Shown here: positions 1-7,049 of the stretch, in pieces
How the letters are laid out: each line of letters opens with the position of its first letter
Numbering within the stretch: position 1 is the first letter of the stretch
NCBI GenBank assembly: GCA_017997825.1
Contig: JAGOEH010000138.1
Coordinates: 1-8,133, forward strand
DNA from: Candidatus Delongbacteria bacterium
GTDB lineage: Bacteria > JAGOEH01
Reading direction: 5' to 3'
DNA: 8,133 nucleotides
Notes under the pieces: model-generated
Seen by the model: only the letters and a program-made list of their open reading frames with translations
Databases searched by the model: none
Told to the model about the DNA's origin: nothing
Position numbers and translations under genes: made by a program

Positions 1-1115
1 TTGATTTCATCATGGGATTCGGACTTGGGCAATTCCACATCAAAAGAGCCCTGGCCGATCTCCTGGGTTGCCAGGGCCAATTTGCGCAGCGGGCTGGTCA
101 TTGAACGAGCGATAAAGCTAATCACGAACAACAGCACGATCAATCCGACCACCGATAATACAATGGCGATGCGCAGCAATTTGCGCAGCGGCGCCGTCAG
201 CTCATCCACCGGGTAAACGATGCCGAGCGACCAGCGGTTGATGGTGATAGGAGCAAACGAGACCCAGCTCAGTTTGCCGGTGGTGACGTTATGGTATTCC
301 TGTTCGGCGATACTGGTTTTGCCCTGCACCATGGCCCGGCCGATTTCACGCAATTGCTGAGATTTGATCTCTTCGGCGATACTGAATACGGTCTCGTTCA
401 TGATGAATTCGCGGCGGGGATGGGCCACCAGGCTGCCGTTACGGGATATCATAAAGGCGTATCCGGTCTGATAGATCTTGATGGAATCGAACAGATCCTG
501 CAGCCATTCCAGTGAAATATCGGCCGTCAGTACCCCGATAAACCGGCGATGCCCGTCTTTGATCCGGTAAAGGGGGACCGAGTAGGTCGTCATGACGATA
601 TTTCCACCGCCCTCGTCGTAATAGGGTTCGCTCCAGGTCGAGCGCCCCAGTTCCTTGGGAATCTGGTACCAGTCCATGGTAAAATAATCGTAGTTTTCGT
701 TGCCCAGGGGGCCCGATTCGATTCCCAGCTTGCTTTTATAGACATAGATCGAATTGTATTTTTCCTTGTTACCGTTGAATCCGGTTTCGAAGGCAATGGC
801 TGATCCGTAAATCTCCTGGTTGTTGGCGACCGCCACGCTCAGCAGGCGTTTCATTTCCGCTTCCGAATAATCTCCGTTTTCCAGGATTTTGGCCAGATTT
901 TCCGGGACTTTCTGGACCACGGCCAGGATCCTCTCGATTCGGTTGACGGTGGCCACGGTCAGCAGATTGGAGTTTTCACGCAGGTTGAGTTCGATGGTAT
1001 GGCGCGATACTTCATAGATATAAGCCAGAATAACCACGATCAGGATCGAAACGGTGGAGAAGATCGCCACAATCATTTTTAGCGAAAGGCCTTGAAAAAT
1101 GGAGGGTCGTTTCAT
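1..1115 (-). CDS. dCache-HAMP membrane signalling receptor, C-terminus outside window
   Basis: The frame is open from an ATG at 1115 to the left edge: 371 complete codons without a stop, starting MKRPSIFQGLSLK. The layout is an inner-membrane receptor: TM1 at about residues 14-33, a periplasmic dCache-type sensor at about 40-305, TM2 at about 313-335 and a HAMP domain from about 334 (SPLRKLALATQEIGQGSFDV). Cache hallmarks are DWY (148-150), WSEPYYDEGGG (161-171) with a following VPLY, GVLTADISL (194-202) and GYAFMISRNGSLVAHP (218-233). The output domain is missing. HAMP receptors of this build carry histidine kinase, SpoIIE phosphatase, GGDEF or chemotaxis outputs. I favour a SpoIIE/RsbU-type phosphatase because a STAS protein opens the operon, but this is inference. 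The start codon overlaps the stop of the preceding binding-protein gene (ATGA, 1112-1115), which implies translational coupling. The sensor fold is well supported; ligand and output are not known. Confidence 0.88.
   Translation of the reverse strand, partial: MKRPSIFQGLSLKMIVAIFSTVSILIVVILAYIYEVSRHTIELNLRENSNLLTVATVNRIERILAVVQKVPENLAKILENGDYSEAEMKRLLSVAVANNQEIYGSAIAFETGFNGNKEKYNSIYVYKSKLGIESGPLGNENYDYFTMDWYQIPKELGRSTWSEPYYDEGGGNIVMTTYSVPLYRIKDGHRRFIGVLTADISLEWLQDLFDSIKIYQTGYAFMISRNGSLVAHPRREFIMNETVFSIAEEIKSQQLREIGRAMVQGKTSIAEQEYHNVTTGKLSWVSFAPITINRWSLGIVYPVDELTAPLRKLLRIAIVLSVVGLIVLLFVISFIARSMTSPLRKLALATQEIGQGSFDVELPKSESHDEI
78..191 (-). repeat. 15-bp in-frame direct repeat around TM2/HAMP
   Basis: The same 15 bases (CAATTTGCGCAGCGG) occur at 78-92 and 177-191, exactly 33 codons apart in the receptor gene. 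Both copies encode PLRKL (residues 309-313 before TM2 and 342-346 at the start of HAMP). This may be a local duplication or convergent use of a membrane-boundary motif. Confidence 0.5.
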
Positions 1116-2107
1116 TTGGATTCCCGTGTCTGAATGGGTTTATAGAAGTCCCGGTAATCAGGTACCATCTTGATCAAACCGGCGGTCTTCATCTGGCCGG
1201 CCACCAGTTGATAGCCTTCCGGAGACAATCGTTCGAAACGGTCGGTTTTTCCTTCGGAAAAGATCAGATCAAGCATCCGGTGGAGCATCCAGCGCTGATG
1301 GGCTTTATTGTATCCCAGTTTGGCCTGTTTGATATAACCGATCACGATATCCAGGGCTTCTTCGGGCTGCTGACGGGCATATTGCCAGCCTTCCAGGGTC
1401 GCCGACACGAAGGCCCGACACAGTGACTCATTTTTACGGTAAAACTCTTCCCGGCAGTAAATTCCGTCCTCCGGAAAGTTCAGTCCATGATCCTTGAAGA
1501 AGAAGGTGACCAGTTCATCTTCATTAAACCCCGAATTGAGGATGGTATGGTATTCATTGTACCACATGGCGGTGGTCACATCGATACCGTCCTGAAAAAA
1601 CAGGTTGATGGTGGCGTTTTGCTGGACCGGAATCACGTTCAGGTTGTATTTTTCGAAAAAGGCCAGGGGCTGGATCAGAAAATCATCGCCCCACAAACCG
1701 ACCTTGCGGCCGTTCATATCCTGGGGGGTATGAATATTGCCGGATTTTTTGGCGATCAGCATCAGGGCGGACTGGTTGATCAATTGGGCCAAATTGATGA
1801 TCGGGACGCCGACTGAGCGGCGCTGAATGCCTTTGGTCAGCCACATGCTGACGAAATCGGCCTTACCTTCTTCCAGCCAATGGACGGAGGAGACCCGGGG
1901 TCCCCCGGTCACCAGGGTTACCTCCAGACCGTTTTTCTTGTAGAATCCTTTATCCTGGGCGACATAATAGCCCGCGAATTGGGCCTGGGGCAGCCAGTGG
2001 GGCACAAAGGTAACCCGGTCAAAGGCCCGGATATCGCCCCTCAGAGGTCCCGCCAAGACCATCACCACCGCCAGTACACACCCGATTAATTGACGTTGTC
2101 GCAGCAT
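1112..2107 (-). CDS. NMT1/THI5-like periplasmic substrate-binding protein
   Basis: This is a type II periplasmic binding protein of the NMT1/THI5-like family (Pfam NMT1, ThiY/SsuA relatives), 331 residues from the preferred start. Residues 1-25 are a signal peptide: basic MLRQRQ, then a hydrophobic run LIGCVLAVVMVLAG. The mature part begins with the family pattern HWLPQAQFAGYYVAQDKGFY (about 37-56), followed by GRKVGLWGDDF (133-143), AMWYNEYH (180-187) and GLNFPEDGIY (208-217). I chose the ATG at 2107 because AGAGGAAG lies 7-8 bases upstream and the signal peptide starts there. An ATG at 2146 would add 13 hydrophilic residues that read through this ribosome binding site. Family members bind pyrimidine thiamine precursors, sulfonates or other small organics, and some act as sensor partners. 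No matching permease or ATPase (TauB/TauC type) is present, so a sensory role with the overlapping downstream receptor is plausible. The ligand cannot be told. Confidence 0.88.
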   Translation of the reverse strand: MLRQRQLIGCVLAVVMVLAGPLRGDIRAFDRVTFVPHWLPQAQFAGYYVAQDKGFYKKNGLEVTLVTGGPRVSSVHWLEEGKADFVSMWLTKGIQRRSVGVPIINLAQLINQSALMLIAKKSGNIHTPQDMNGRKVGLWGDDFLIQPLAFFEKYNLNVIPVQQNATINLFFQDGIDVTTAMWYNEYHTILNSGFNEDELVTFFFKDHGLNFPEDGIYCREEFYRKNESLCRAFVSATLEGWQYARQQPEEALDIVIGYIKQAKLGYNKAHQRWMLHRMLDLIFSEGKTDRFERLSPEGYQLVAGQMKTAGLIKMVPDYRDFYKPIQTRESK

Positions 2108-2120
2108 GCTTTCTTCCTCT
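2108..2120 (-). promoter_or_regulatory. Ribosome binding site deciding the start of the NMT1-like gene
   Basis: On the minus strand AGAGGAAGAAAGC precedes the ATG at 2107, giving an AGAGGA Shine-Dalgarno core at 2115-2120 with 7 bases of spacing. The in-frame ATG at 2146 has only a GAGAGA stretch in front of it, and its extra residues precede the signal peptide. The downstream start is therefore preferred. Confidence 0.7.
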
Positions 2121-2233
2121 TTTCCATACCCATACCCGTGGTTCATCGTGTCTCTCTGCGTTACAATTCCAAAATCGCGTCCGGATGATGTTTCATTATC
2201 AGGATCACGTCCATCGATCGATCCCGTTTCCGA

Positions 2234-3196
2234 TCAGGGTTGATAAAGCGAATCCGCCAGTTCCTTCACTTCGTCCGACAGAGAAATTCCCAGTTTTTCG
2301 GCGGTATTGAGGTTAATCACCAGATTATAGTCTCCCAGGGGCACCTCCGGGATCCGGCTAACCGATTCACCCCGGATAACCCGACCGGCCAGTTGACCGG
2401 CTTTATAGGCCCACTCGTTGCAGTCAGGACCGACGGCGGCCAGCAGGCCTTTATCAATATTGTTGATTTCGGTGGTAAAAAAGGGAATTTTTTCGCGGTT
2501 GGTAACCCGCAGGATCGATTCGATGGCGGCATAGACCCGGTTGTCGGCGGCGGCAATAACGGCTTGAGCGCCTTTTCGCACCAAAGCCTCGGTAACCTGG
2601 GTCAGATCAGCGGTCGACTCGAAGGTGCCTTCAACCAGTTCAAATCCGTGTTCGGCATAGGCGTTCTTGATCAGCCCCGCTACATATAGGGCATTAACCT
2701 CAGCCGTATTGTAAACCAGGCCCAGCTTGGTGATGGATGGAGTCACCCGGTGAATCCCTTCGAAAAACTGGTCGATCGGGCAGGGATCGTAGACTCCGGT
2801 CAGATTATCGGGCTTGTGGGCGATTCCCATCTGGGCGGCACTGAACGCCACGGTATAGATGATAGGAATGGTTTTTACACTCTGGATGGCGGCCAACTGG
2901 CAGGGTGTACCCAGGGTGACCACCAGGTCCACCCGGGAGGAGACGAAGCTTTGCAGGATCATGCTGACGGTAGGGATATCGCCTTGAGCGTTCTGATAAA
3001 CGATCCGGACATCCCGGTCGATCTGATAGCCCTGATCCTCCAATGATTTGACGAAAGAGGCCCGGGCGTCATCCAGAATTTTGTCTTCGATGATCTGGAC
3101 GATCCCGATGGTGAACATCTCATTTTTTTTGCGGCATGTGGAAAAAAGAACGGTGATGAGGGTGAGTCCAATCAGGATTCGAGTCAAAGAGTGCAT
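2234..3196 (-). CDS. Free-standing ABC substrate-binding protein, COG2984/TrpX family
   Basis: The 320-residue protein matches the ABC_sub_bind family (COG2984, TrpX-like), the receptor type that pairs with COG4120 permeases and COG1101 ATPases. It starts at the ATG at 3196, with a strong AGGGAGG four bases upstream. Residues 1-20 are a hydrophobic export signal ending VLFSTC. Cys21 followed by RKK looks like a lipobox, although Thr at -1 is unusual, so a lipid anchor is only probable. The core starts FTIGIVQIIEDKILDDARA (28-46). Shared family positions include VTLGTP (93-98), VYNTAEVN (161-168), ADNRVY (217-222) and IPFFTTEI (237-244). The C-terminal LVINLNTAEKLGISL (292-306) also recurs in the two domains fused to the permease. 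It lies 69 bp after the ATPase gene and probably serves the same importer. Characterised TrpX proteins bind aromatic amino acids, but that specificity cannot be carried over safely. Confidence 0.9.
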   Translation of the reverse strand: MHSLTRILIGLTLITVLFSTCRKKNEMFTIGIVQIIEDKILDDARASFVKSLEDQGYQIDRDVRIVYQNAQGDIPTVSMILQSFVSSRVDLVVTLGTPCQLAAIQSVKTIPIIYTVAFSAAQMGIAHKPDNLTGVYDPCPIDQFFEGIHRVTPSITKLGLVYNTAEVNALYVAGLIKNAYAEHGFELVEGTFESTADLTQVTEALVRKGAQAVIAAADNRVYAAIESILRVTNREKIPFFTTEINNIDKGLLAAVGPDCNEWAYKAGQLAGRVIRGESVSRIPEVPLGDYNLVINLNTAEKLGISLSDEVKELADSLYQP

Positions 3197-3218
3197 GGTT
3201 CCTCCCTAAAAATACGGA

Positions 3219-3235
3219 GCTGAAGCCAGTTCAGC
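3219..3235 (-). other. Short inverted repeat between the ATPase and binding-protein genes
   Basis: GCTGAA-GCCAG-TTCAGC is a perfect 6-bp stem with a 5-base loop in the 69-bp gap. On the transcribed strand it is followed, after six bases, by a run of five T (CTCCGTATTTTTAGG) just before the ribosome binding site of the next gene. It could be a weak attenuator or a processing hairpin that sets relative expression of transporter and binding protein. The stem is too short and too far from the T-run for a confident terminator call. Confidence 0.3.
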
Positions 3236-3265
3236 AACAGGTGCGCGTCATCGGCCGGAGGCGGG

Positions 3266-4078
3266 TCAGGCGTATTCCCGTTTGAGTTCTTCCACCAGCT
3301 CGTCGGTCAGTCGTTCGGATTTTCTCAGATCGGCGAATTTTTCCAGCAGATCGTTGACGGTCAGACGTTTTTTCTCCTGCAGGCTGATTTCGTCGATAAC
3401 CTTTCCTTTGTTCATCATGATGGTTTTATTGCCCAGTTCCAGGGCCTGCTGCATGGAATGGGTGACCATGACGGCGGTCAGGCCGTCGCGTTCGATGAAG
3501 CGTTGGGTCAGGCGGATGACCTGGGCGGCCGATTTGGGATCGAGGGCGGCGGTATGTTCGTCCAACAAAAGGACCTTGGGTTTACGGATCACGGCCATCA
3601 GCAGGGTGATGGCCTGGCGTTGTCCCCCGGAAAGCGAGCCGATGACATTCTCGATCCGGTCTTCCATCTGCATTTCCAGCGCCGCCAGTTCCTGTCGATA
3701 GTGTTTTTTGCGGGCAGCGGTCAGTCCGATGACCGGAAATCGTTTGGCGCCGCGGAGATAGGCGGCATGGAGGTTTTCGGCAATCGTCATATGGGGAGCG
3801 GTCCCGGAAAAGGGATTCTGGAAGACCCGCGAAATGTATTTGGCGCGTTCATAATCCATGCGGCGGGTCACCTCATGGCCGTCCAGCAGGATCCGGCCCT
3901 GATCGGGCAAAAAGGATCCGGCGATGGCGTTCAGCAGGGTGGATTTCCCGGAACCGTTGGTGCCGATAATGGTGACGAAATCCCCTTCCCGGATCTCCAG
4001 ATCGATGCCGCGCAAGGCATAGACCTCGTTCATAGTCCCGGAATTGAAGGTTTTATGCAGGTTTTCTATTCTAATCAT
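3266..4078 (-). CDS. ABC transporter ATP-binding protein, COG1101 family
   Basis: This 270-residue cytoplasmic ATPase powers the importer. All nucleotide-binding motifs are intact: Walker A GTNGSGKST (39-47), Q-loop Gln87 in VFQNP, signature LSGGQ (149-153), Walker B VLLLD with catalytic Glu174, D-loop ALD (178-180) and switch His207 in VTHSM. The spacing and the PHMTIAENL segment (95-103) fit the COG1101 branch that accompanies COG4120 permeases, as in the TrpXYZ-like systems. About 35 charged residues follow the core fold (KKRLTVNDLLEKFADLR onward) and are typical of this branch. The ATG at 4078 has GAGGT five bases upstream. It sits 43 bp downstream of the permease fusion, the expected partner. 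As the only ATPase in the window it would act as a homodimer. Function is certain at the level of ABC import; the substrate is not. Confidence 0.95.
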   Translation of the reverse strand: MIRIENLHKTFNSGTMNEVYALRGIDLEIREGDFVTIIGTNGSGKSTLLNAIAGSFLPDQGRILLDGHEVTRRMDYERAKYISRVFQNPFSGTAPHMTIAENLHAAYLRGAKRFPVIGLTAARKKHYRQELAALEMQMEDRIENVIGSLSGGQRQAITLLMAVIRKPKVLLLDEHTAALDPKSAAQVIRLTQRFIERDGLTAVMVTHSMQQALELGNKTIMMNKGKVIDEISLQEKKRLTVNDLLEKFADLRKSERLTDELVEELKREYA

Positions 4079-4108
4079 GACTTACCTCGTAAACGATTCG
4101 GGTTGAGC

Positions 4109-4122
4109 AGGGATCGATCCCT
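4109..4122. repeat. 14-bp perfect palindrome at the end of the permease fusion gene
   Basis: AGGGATCGATCCCT is its own reverse complement and starts right at the stop codon of the fusion gene, in the 43-bp gap before the ATPase. Its core GATCGATCCC recurs at 2216-2225, also just after a stop codon, but a third copy at 6881-6890 lies inside coding sequence. A regulatory role is therefore doubtful. As RNA it could fold only into a short 4-5 bp hairpin. Confidence 0.35.
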
Positions 4123-7046
4123 CATTGAGCCGCCTCACGGTCCAGCACCGCCTTGGGAATGACGACACCGTACTCTTTGACCAGCGCATGATTGATCTCC
4201 AGGCGTTCCGGGACAAATTCGGTCAGCGGGACATCCTTGGGATGACGGCCCCCGATGACCTGCAGGGCTTTTTCTCCGGTTTTGACACCGACCTGGTAAT
4301 ACTCGGCGCCCAGCGATATAAAGGCCCCCTTGGCCACTTCACCGGCCGAATTGGTAAAGAACGGGATCTTTTTGGCGCGCAGCCGGGAGGCAAGGGTCGG
4401 AATGGCCAGGGCAACGGTATTGTCTCCGGTCATGAAGAAAAGGTCGATACCGTCGGTCAGGAGTGAATTGAGGGCTTCCGCCACCTCATTGGTATTGGTG
4501 ACATTGCGTTCCAGCAGGGTAAATCCGTACTGGGGGGCATAAAGCTTGGCTTTGCCGCAGCAGGTCTGGGAGCAGACCTCAGCCGGATTCCAGATTATCC
4601 CGATGCGTTTGGCCGTGGGAAATACCTCGCGCATCAGCTTGATCGCCGATTCCACCGGTTGAAGCGTCACCACACCGGTGATGTTCTCCCGGTGATGGAT
4701 GGTGTCGGTGGCCAATTCCATCTGATAAGGATTGGTGACACATCCGAAGATATGGGGGATGACCCGGTTGGTGGAGGCCATGATCTGCAGAGAGGGGGTG
4801 GAAAGGGTCACAATATAGTCATACTTGGCCTGGACGATCCCGTCGGCCACCGATTTACCGATGGAGTATTCCCCCTGGGCGCTTTTCACATCCAGGATGA
4901 GGTTATGACTCTTGAGAACATCCTTGACACCCTCCAGGGCATCCAGCATAATCTGCTGTTCACTGAAAAAGAAGATCGCCACCCGTTTGGGTTTGGAATC
5001 GCCGTCTGCGACGATTGCACCACCAGCTCCGGAAGCTCTGTCGGCAATAGTATCGCTGCCGGCCGCGGAAAGATCACTCTCCGCCGGGATGGCGGAATAA
5101 TCCTGATTACCGATGGATCGCGGACGGCCCTCCTCATCGATGATCAGACCGGCTTCAGCCAGCAATTCGGAGCGGATAGTGATCCCCAGTTCTTTGGCTA
5201 CCTTCAGATTGATATGCAGGACCTGGTCCTTGGATTCCTCTTCGAAGGGGATATTTTGGGGATTTTCGCCGCGCAGGATCCGGTCGACCAGCCTGGCGGT
5301 TTTGACCCCGTCATAATAATAGTCATAGCCGAAGGACAGCAATCCGCCGTGGATCAGGCGCTGATGGTCGGACAAGATAATGGGAATTTTGTGGGATCGC
5401 GTGGCGGAGACCATAGCGTCGAAAGCGCTAAATACGGTATTGTCGGGGGGTTGGATAATCAGATCGATTCCCCGGTTGATGATCGAGGTGGTTACCTGGT
5501 GGACCTCGGATGATCCGGACACCATGGCGGAAACCGATTTCATCTCCGGATTGCGGGCGATGGCTTTTTTCAGTTCACCCACATTGAAGACCGAATTGGC
5601 GTGAGCCTGGTCCCAGATGGTCCCGATGCGGAGATCGCGGCCGGGGAACTGGATTTTGGCGATCCGGACAATATGATCCATATCGATATTGCCGTAAATT
5701 CCGGTCACGTTCGGCAAATGATCGGTCGTTGATTTGCCGGCTCCGATCACATACGGAGTGGCCAGGGCGGAAAAGACCACCGGAATGGATTTGACTTTTC
5801 CGATGACGGCCTGGGTGGCGGGGGTTCCGATCGAGACGATGACGTCGACGCTGTCCATCTGGAATTTATCGGCAATGGTGCTCAGGGTCGGCAGATCGTT
5901 ATTGGCATCGCTCAGGATGATCCGGCAATTTTCGCCGTCGTGCCATCCCAGCTTATCGATTTGATGTTTGAATCCATCGAGGGTTACTCCGACATAGCCA
6001 TCCTGATTGACCAGGACCAGACCGATACGGGGTAATTGCCGGTTGTCGGAGTCCGTTTGACTATAGAAATGGAAACCCAGCCCGATGACGGCCAGAACGA
6101 GTGCCGCGGCCGCGCTCCAGCGTAAGGCCCGTGATTGGGGAATGACCTGGGATAACGGTTTGATCAGCAGGTCCGGTATCGATTTTTTCCCGGAAATCGT
6201 TCTGGAAACGACAATTGTGAATAAAACGAACAGGGCAGTCAGCAGCTTCAGGTCGATCGGATTCATTCCCACATACAGGGCGAACGCGATCATGAAACGG
6301 AACACGATCGAGCCGATGATGGCGCTCAGGATACGGCTTCCGATGGAGCTTTTTCGGATGACGGCTTCACCCACGATCACCGAGGCCAATCCGATCACCA
6401 CCGTACCGATTCCCATCCCGATATCGGCGAATCCCTGGTACTGGGCCACCGTTCCGCCCGACATACCGACCATCCCGTTGGCCAGGGCCACACCCAGGAT
6501 TTTGATTTTATCGACATTGATCCCGGAGGCGGAAGTCATGATGGCATTGTCGCCGGTGGTGCGGATGGTCAGACCCAGGTCGGTCTTGAAGAAAAATGAC
6601 AGGAACTGCCAAAAAACCAGCATCATGATCATCAGGATGATGGCCAGCCATAGTTCGGAATTGATACCGGGATTGAAGCGGCCGATCAGACTGATGATGG
6701 TCGGCTGGTCCAGCAGCGGGATGTTGGAGCGCTGCATGATATGGAGATTGATGGAATAGAGTGCGATCATCACCAGGATGCCGGCGAGCAGGCTATTGAC
6801 TTTGAGCTTGGTATGGATCAGTCCGGTGGCTGCGCCGGCCAGAGCGCCGGCCAGGAAGGCCGCCCCCAGACTCAGCACCGGATCGATCCCGGCTAGAATC
6901 ATGACGGCCGATACGGCCGCGCCGGTCGTAAAACTTCCGTCCACGGTAATATCCGCAAAATCCTGAATCCGAAAGGTGATAAAAACTCCGATGGCCATCA
7001 ACGCATACAGCAGGCCGAGATTAACCGATCCAATCCATAGTTCCAT
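4122..7046 (-). CDS. ABC permease fused to two tandem substrate-binding domains
   Basis: One uninterrupted 974-codon frame joins three modules. Residues 1-285 are a BPD_transp_2/COG4120 permease with about eight membrane segments and the family loop TDLGLTIRTTGDNAIMTSAS (155-174). A basic cytoplasmic stretch (about 286-310) leads into an extra membrane segment (about 309-328) that would carry the rest across the membrane. Residues 338-630 form a first COG2984 binding domain (IGLVLVNQDGY, SIGTPATQ at 405-412, PPDNTVFSA, IPIILSD). A Ser/Ala/Gly/Asp-rich linker (about 631-686) follows. Residues 687-970 form a second domain of the same family (VTLSTPSLQ, GDNTVALA, IPFFTNS). Relatives are normally separate polypeptides, with a permease of about 290 residues. 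The ATG at 7046 has AAGGA seven bases upstream and lies 3 bp after the STAS gene. The product is the membrane channel of the importer with tethered periplasmic receptors; a permease dimer would hold four. The second domain has an odd Cys cluster (825-830). No frameshift or stop was seen at the junctions. Confidence 0.93.
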   Translation of the reverse strand: MELWIGSVNLGLLYALMAIGVFITFRIQDFADITVDGSFTTGAAVSAVMILAGIDPVLSLGAAFLAGALAGAATGLIHTKLKVNSLLAGILVMIALYSINLHIMQRSNIPLLDQPTIISLIGRFNPGINSELWLAIILMIMMLVFWQFLSFFFKTDLGLTIRTTGDNAIMTSASGINVDKIKILGVALANGMVGMSGGTVAQYQGFADIGMGIGTVVIGLASVIVGEAVIRKSSIGSRILSAIIGSIVFRFMIAFALYVGMNPIDLKLLTALFVLFTIVVSRTISGKKSIPDLLIKPLSQVIPQSRALRWSAAAALVLAVIGLGFHFYSQTDSDNRQLPRIGLVLVNQDGYVGVTLDGFKHQIDKLGWHDGENCRIILSDANNDLPTLSTIADKFQMDSVDVIVSIGTPATQAVIGKVKSIPVVFSALATPYVIGAGKSTTDHLPNVTGIYGNIDMDHIVRIAKIQFPGRDLRIGTIWDQAHANSVFNVGELKKAIARNPEMKSVSAMVSGSSEVHQVTTSIINRGIDLIIQPPDNTVFSAFDAMVSATRSHKIPIILSDHQRLIHGGLLSFGYDYYYDGVKTARLVDRILRGENPQNIPFEEESKDQVLHINLKVAKELGITIRSELLAEAGLIIDEEGRPRSIGNQDYSAIPAESDLSAAGSDTIADRASGAGGAIVADGDSKPKRVAIFFFSEQQIMLDALEGVKDVLKSHNLILDVKSAQGEYSIGKSVADGIVQAKYDYIVTLSTPSLQIMASTNRVIPHIFGCVTNPYQMELATDTIHHRENITGVVTLQPVESAIKLMREVFPTAKRIGIIWNPAEVCSQTCCGKAKLYAPQYGFTLLERNVTNTNEVAEALNSLLTDGIDLFFMTGDNTVALAIPTLASRLRAKKIPFFTNSAGEVAKGAFISLGAEYYQVGVKTGEKALQVIGGRHPKDVPLTEFVPERLEINHALVKEYGVVIPKAVLDREAAQ
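4562..4579. repeat. 7-bp inverted repeat inside the second fused binding domain
   Basis: AGGTCTG-GGAG-CAGACCT is a perfect 7-bp stem with a 4-base loop within coding sequence, overlapping the codons for the CSQTCC cysteine cluster. It may be coincidence of codon choice, or it may fold in the mRNA. No function is claimed. Confidence 0.35.
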
Positions 7047-7049
7047 GAT

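Noticed and set aside
2107-2146. Upstream ATG at 2146 as the start of the NMT1-like protein
   Set aside because: The extra 13 residues are hydrophilic, precede an intact signal peptide and are encoded by the ribosome binding site region of the ATG at 2107.
2213-2225. GATCGATCCC repeated after two stop codons (2216-2225 and 4112-4121) as a shared operator
   Set aside because: The same ten bases also occur inside the permease coding sequence at 6881-6890, and GATC-rich words are frequent throughout, so chance is the simplest explanation.
2147-2233. Possible promoter or sigma-54 site in the gap before the NMT1-like gene
   Set aside because: TTGGAATTGTAACGC resembles a -24/-12 element, but the GG-to-GC spacing is nine rather than ten bases, and no good -35/-10 pair was found.
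3458-4162. Plus-strand open frame of 234 codons opposite the ATPase gene
   Set aside because: The minus strand encodes all ABC ATPase motifs here; the plus-strand reading has no recognisable domain and is a codon-bias shadow.
4659-5513. Long plus-strand open frame (284 codons) opposite the permease fusion
   Set aside because: It is antisense to well-supported domains, its product is low in recognisable motifs (Gly/Asp-rich), and the minus-strand frame matches known families throughout.
6085-6759. Plus-strand open frame of 224 codons opposite the permease part
   Set aside because: It mirrors the codons of hydrophobic membrane segments and has no family resemblance or convincing start signal.
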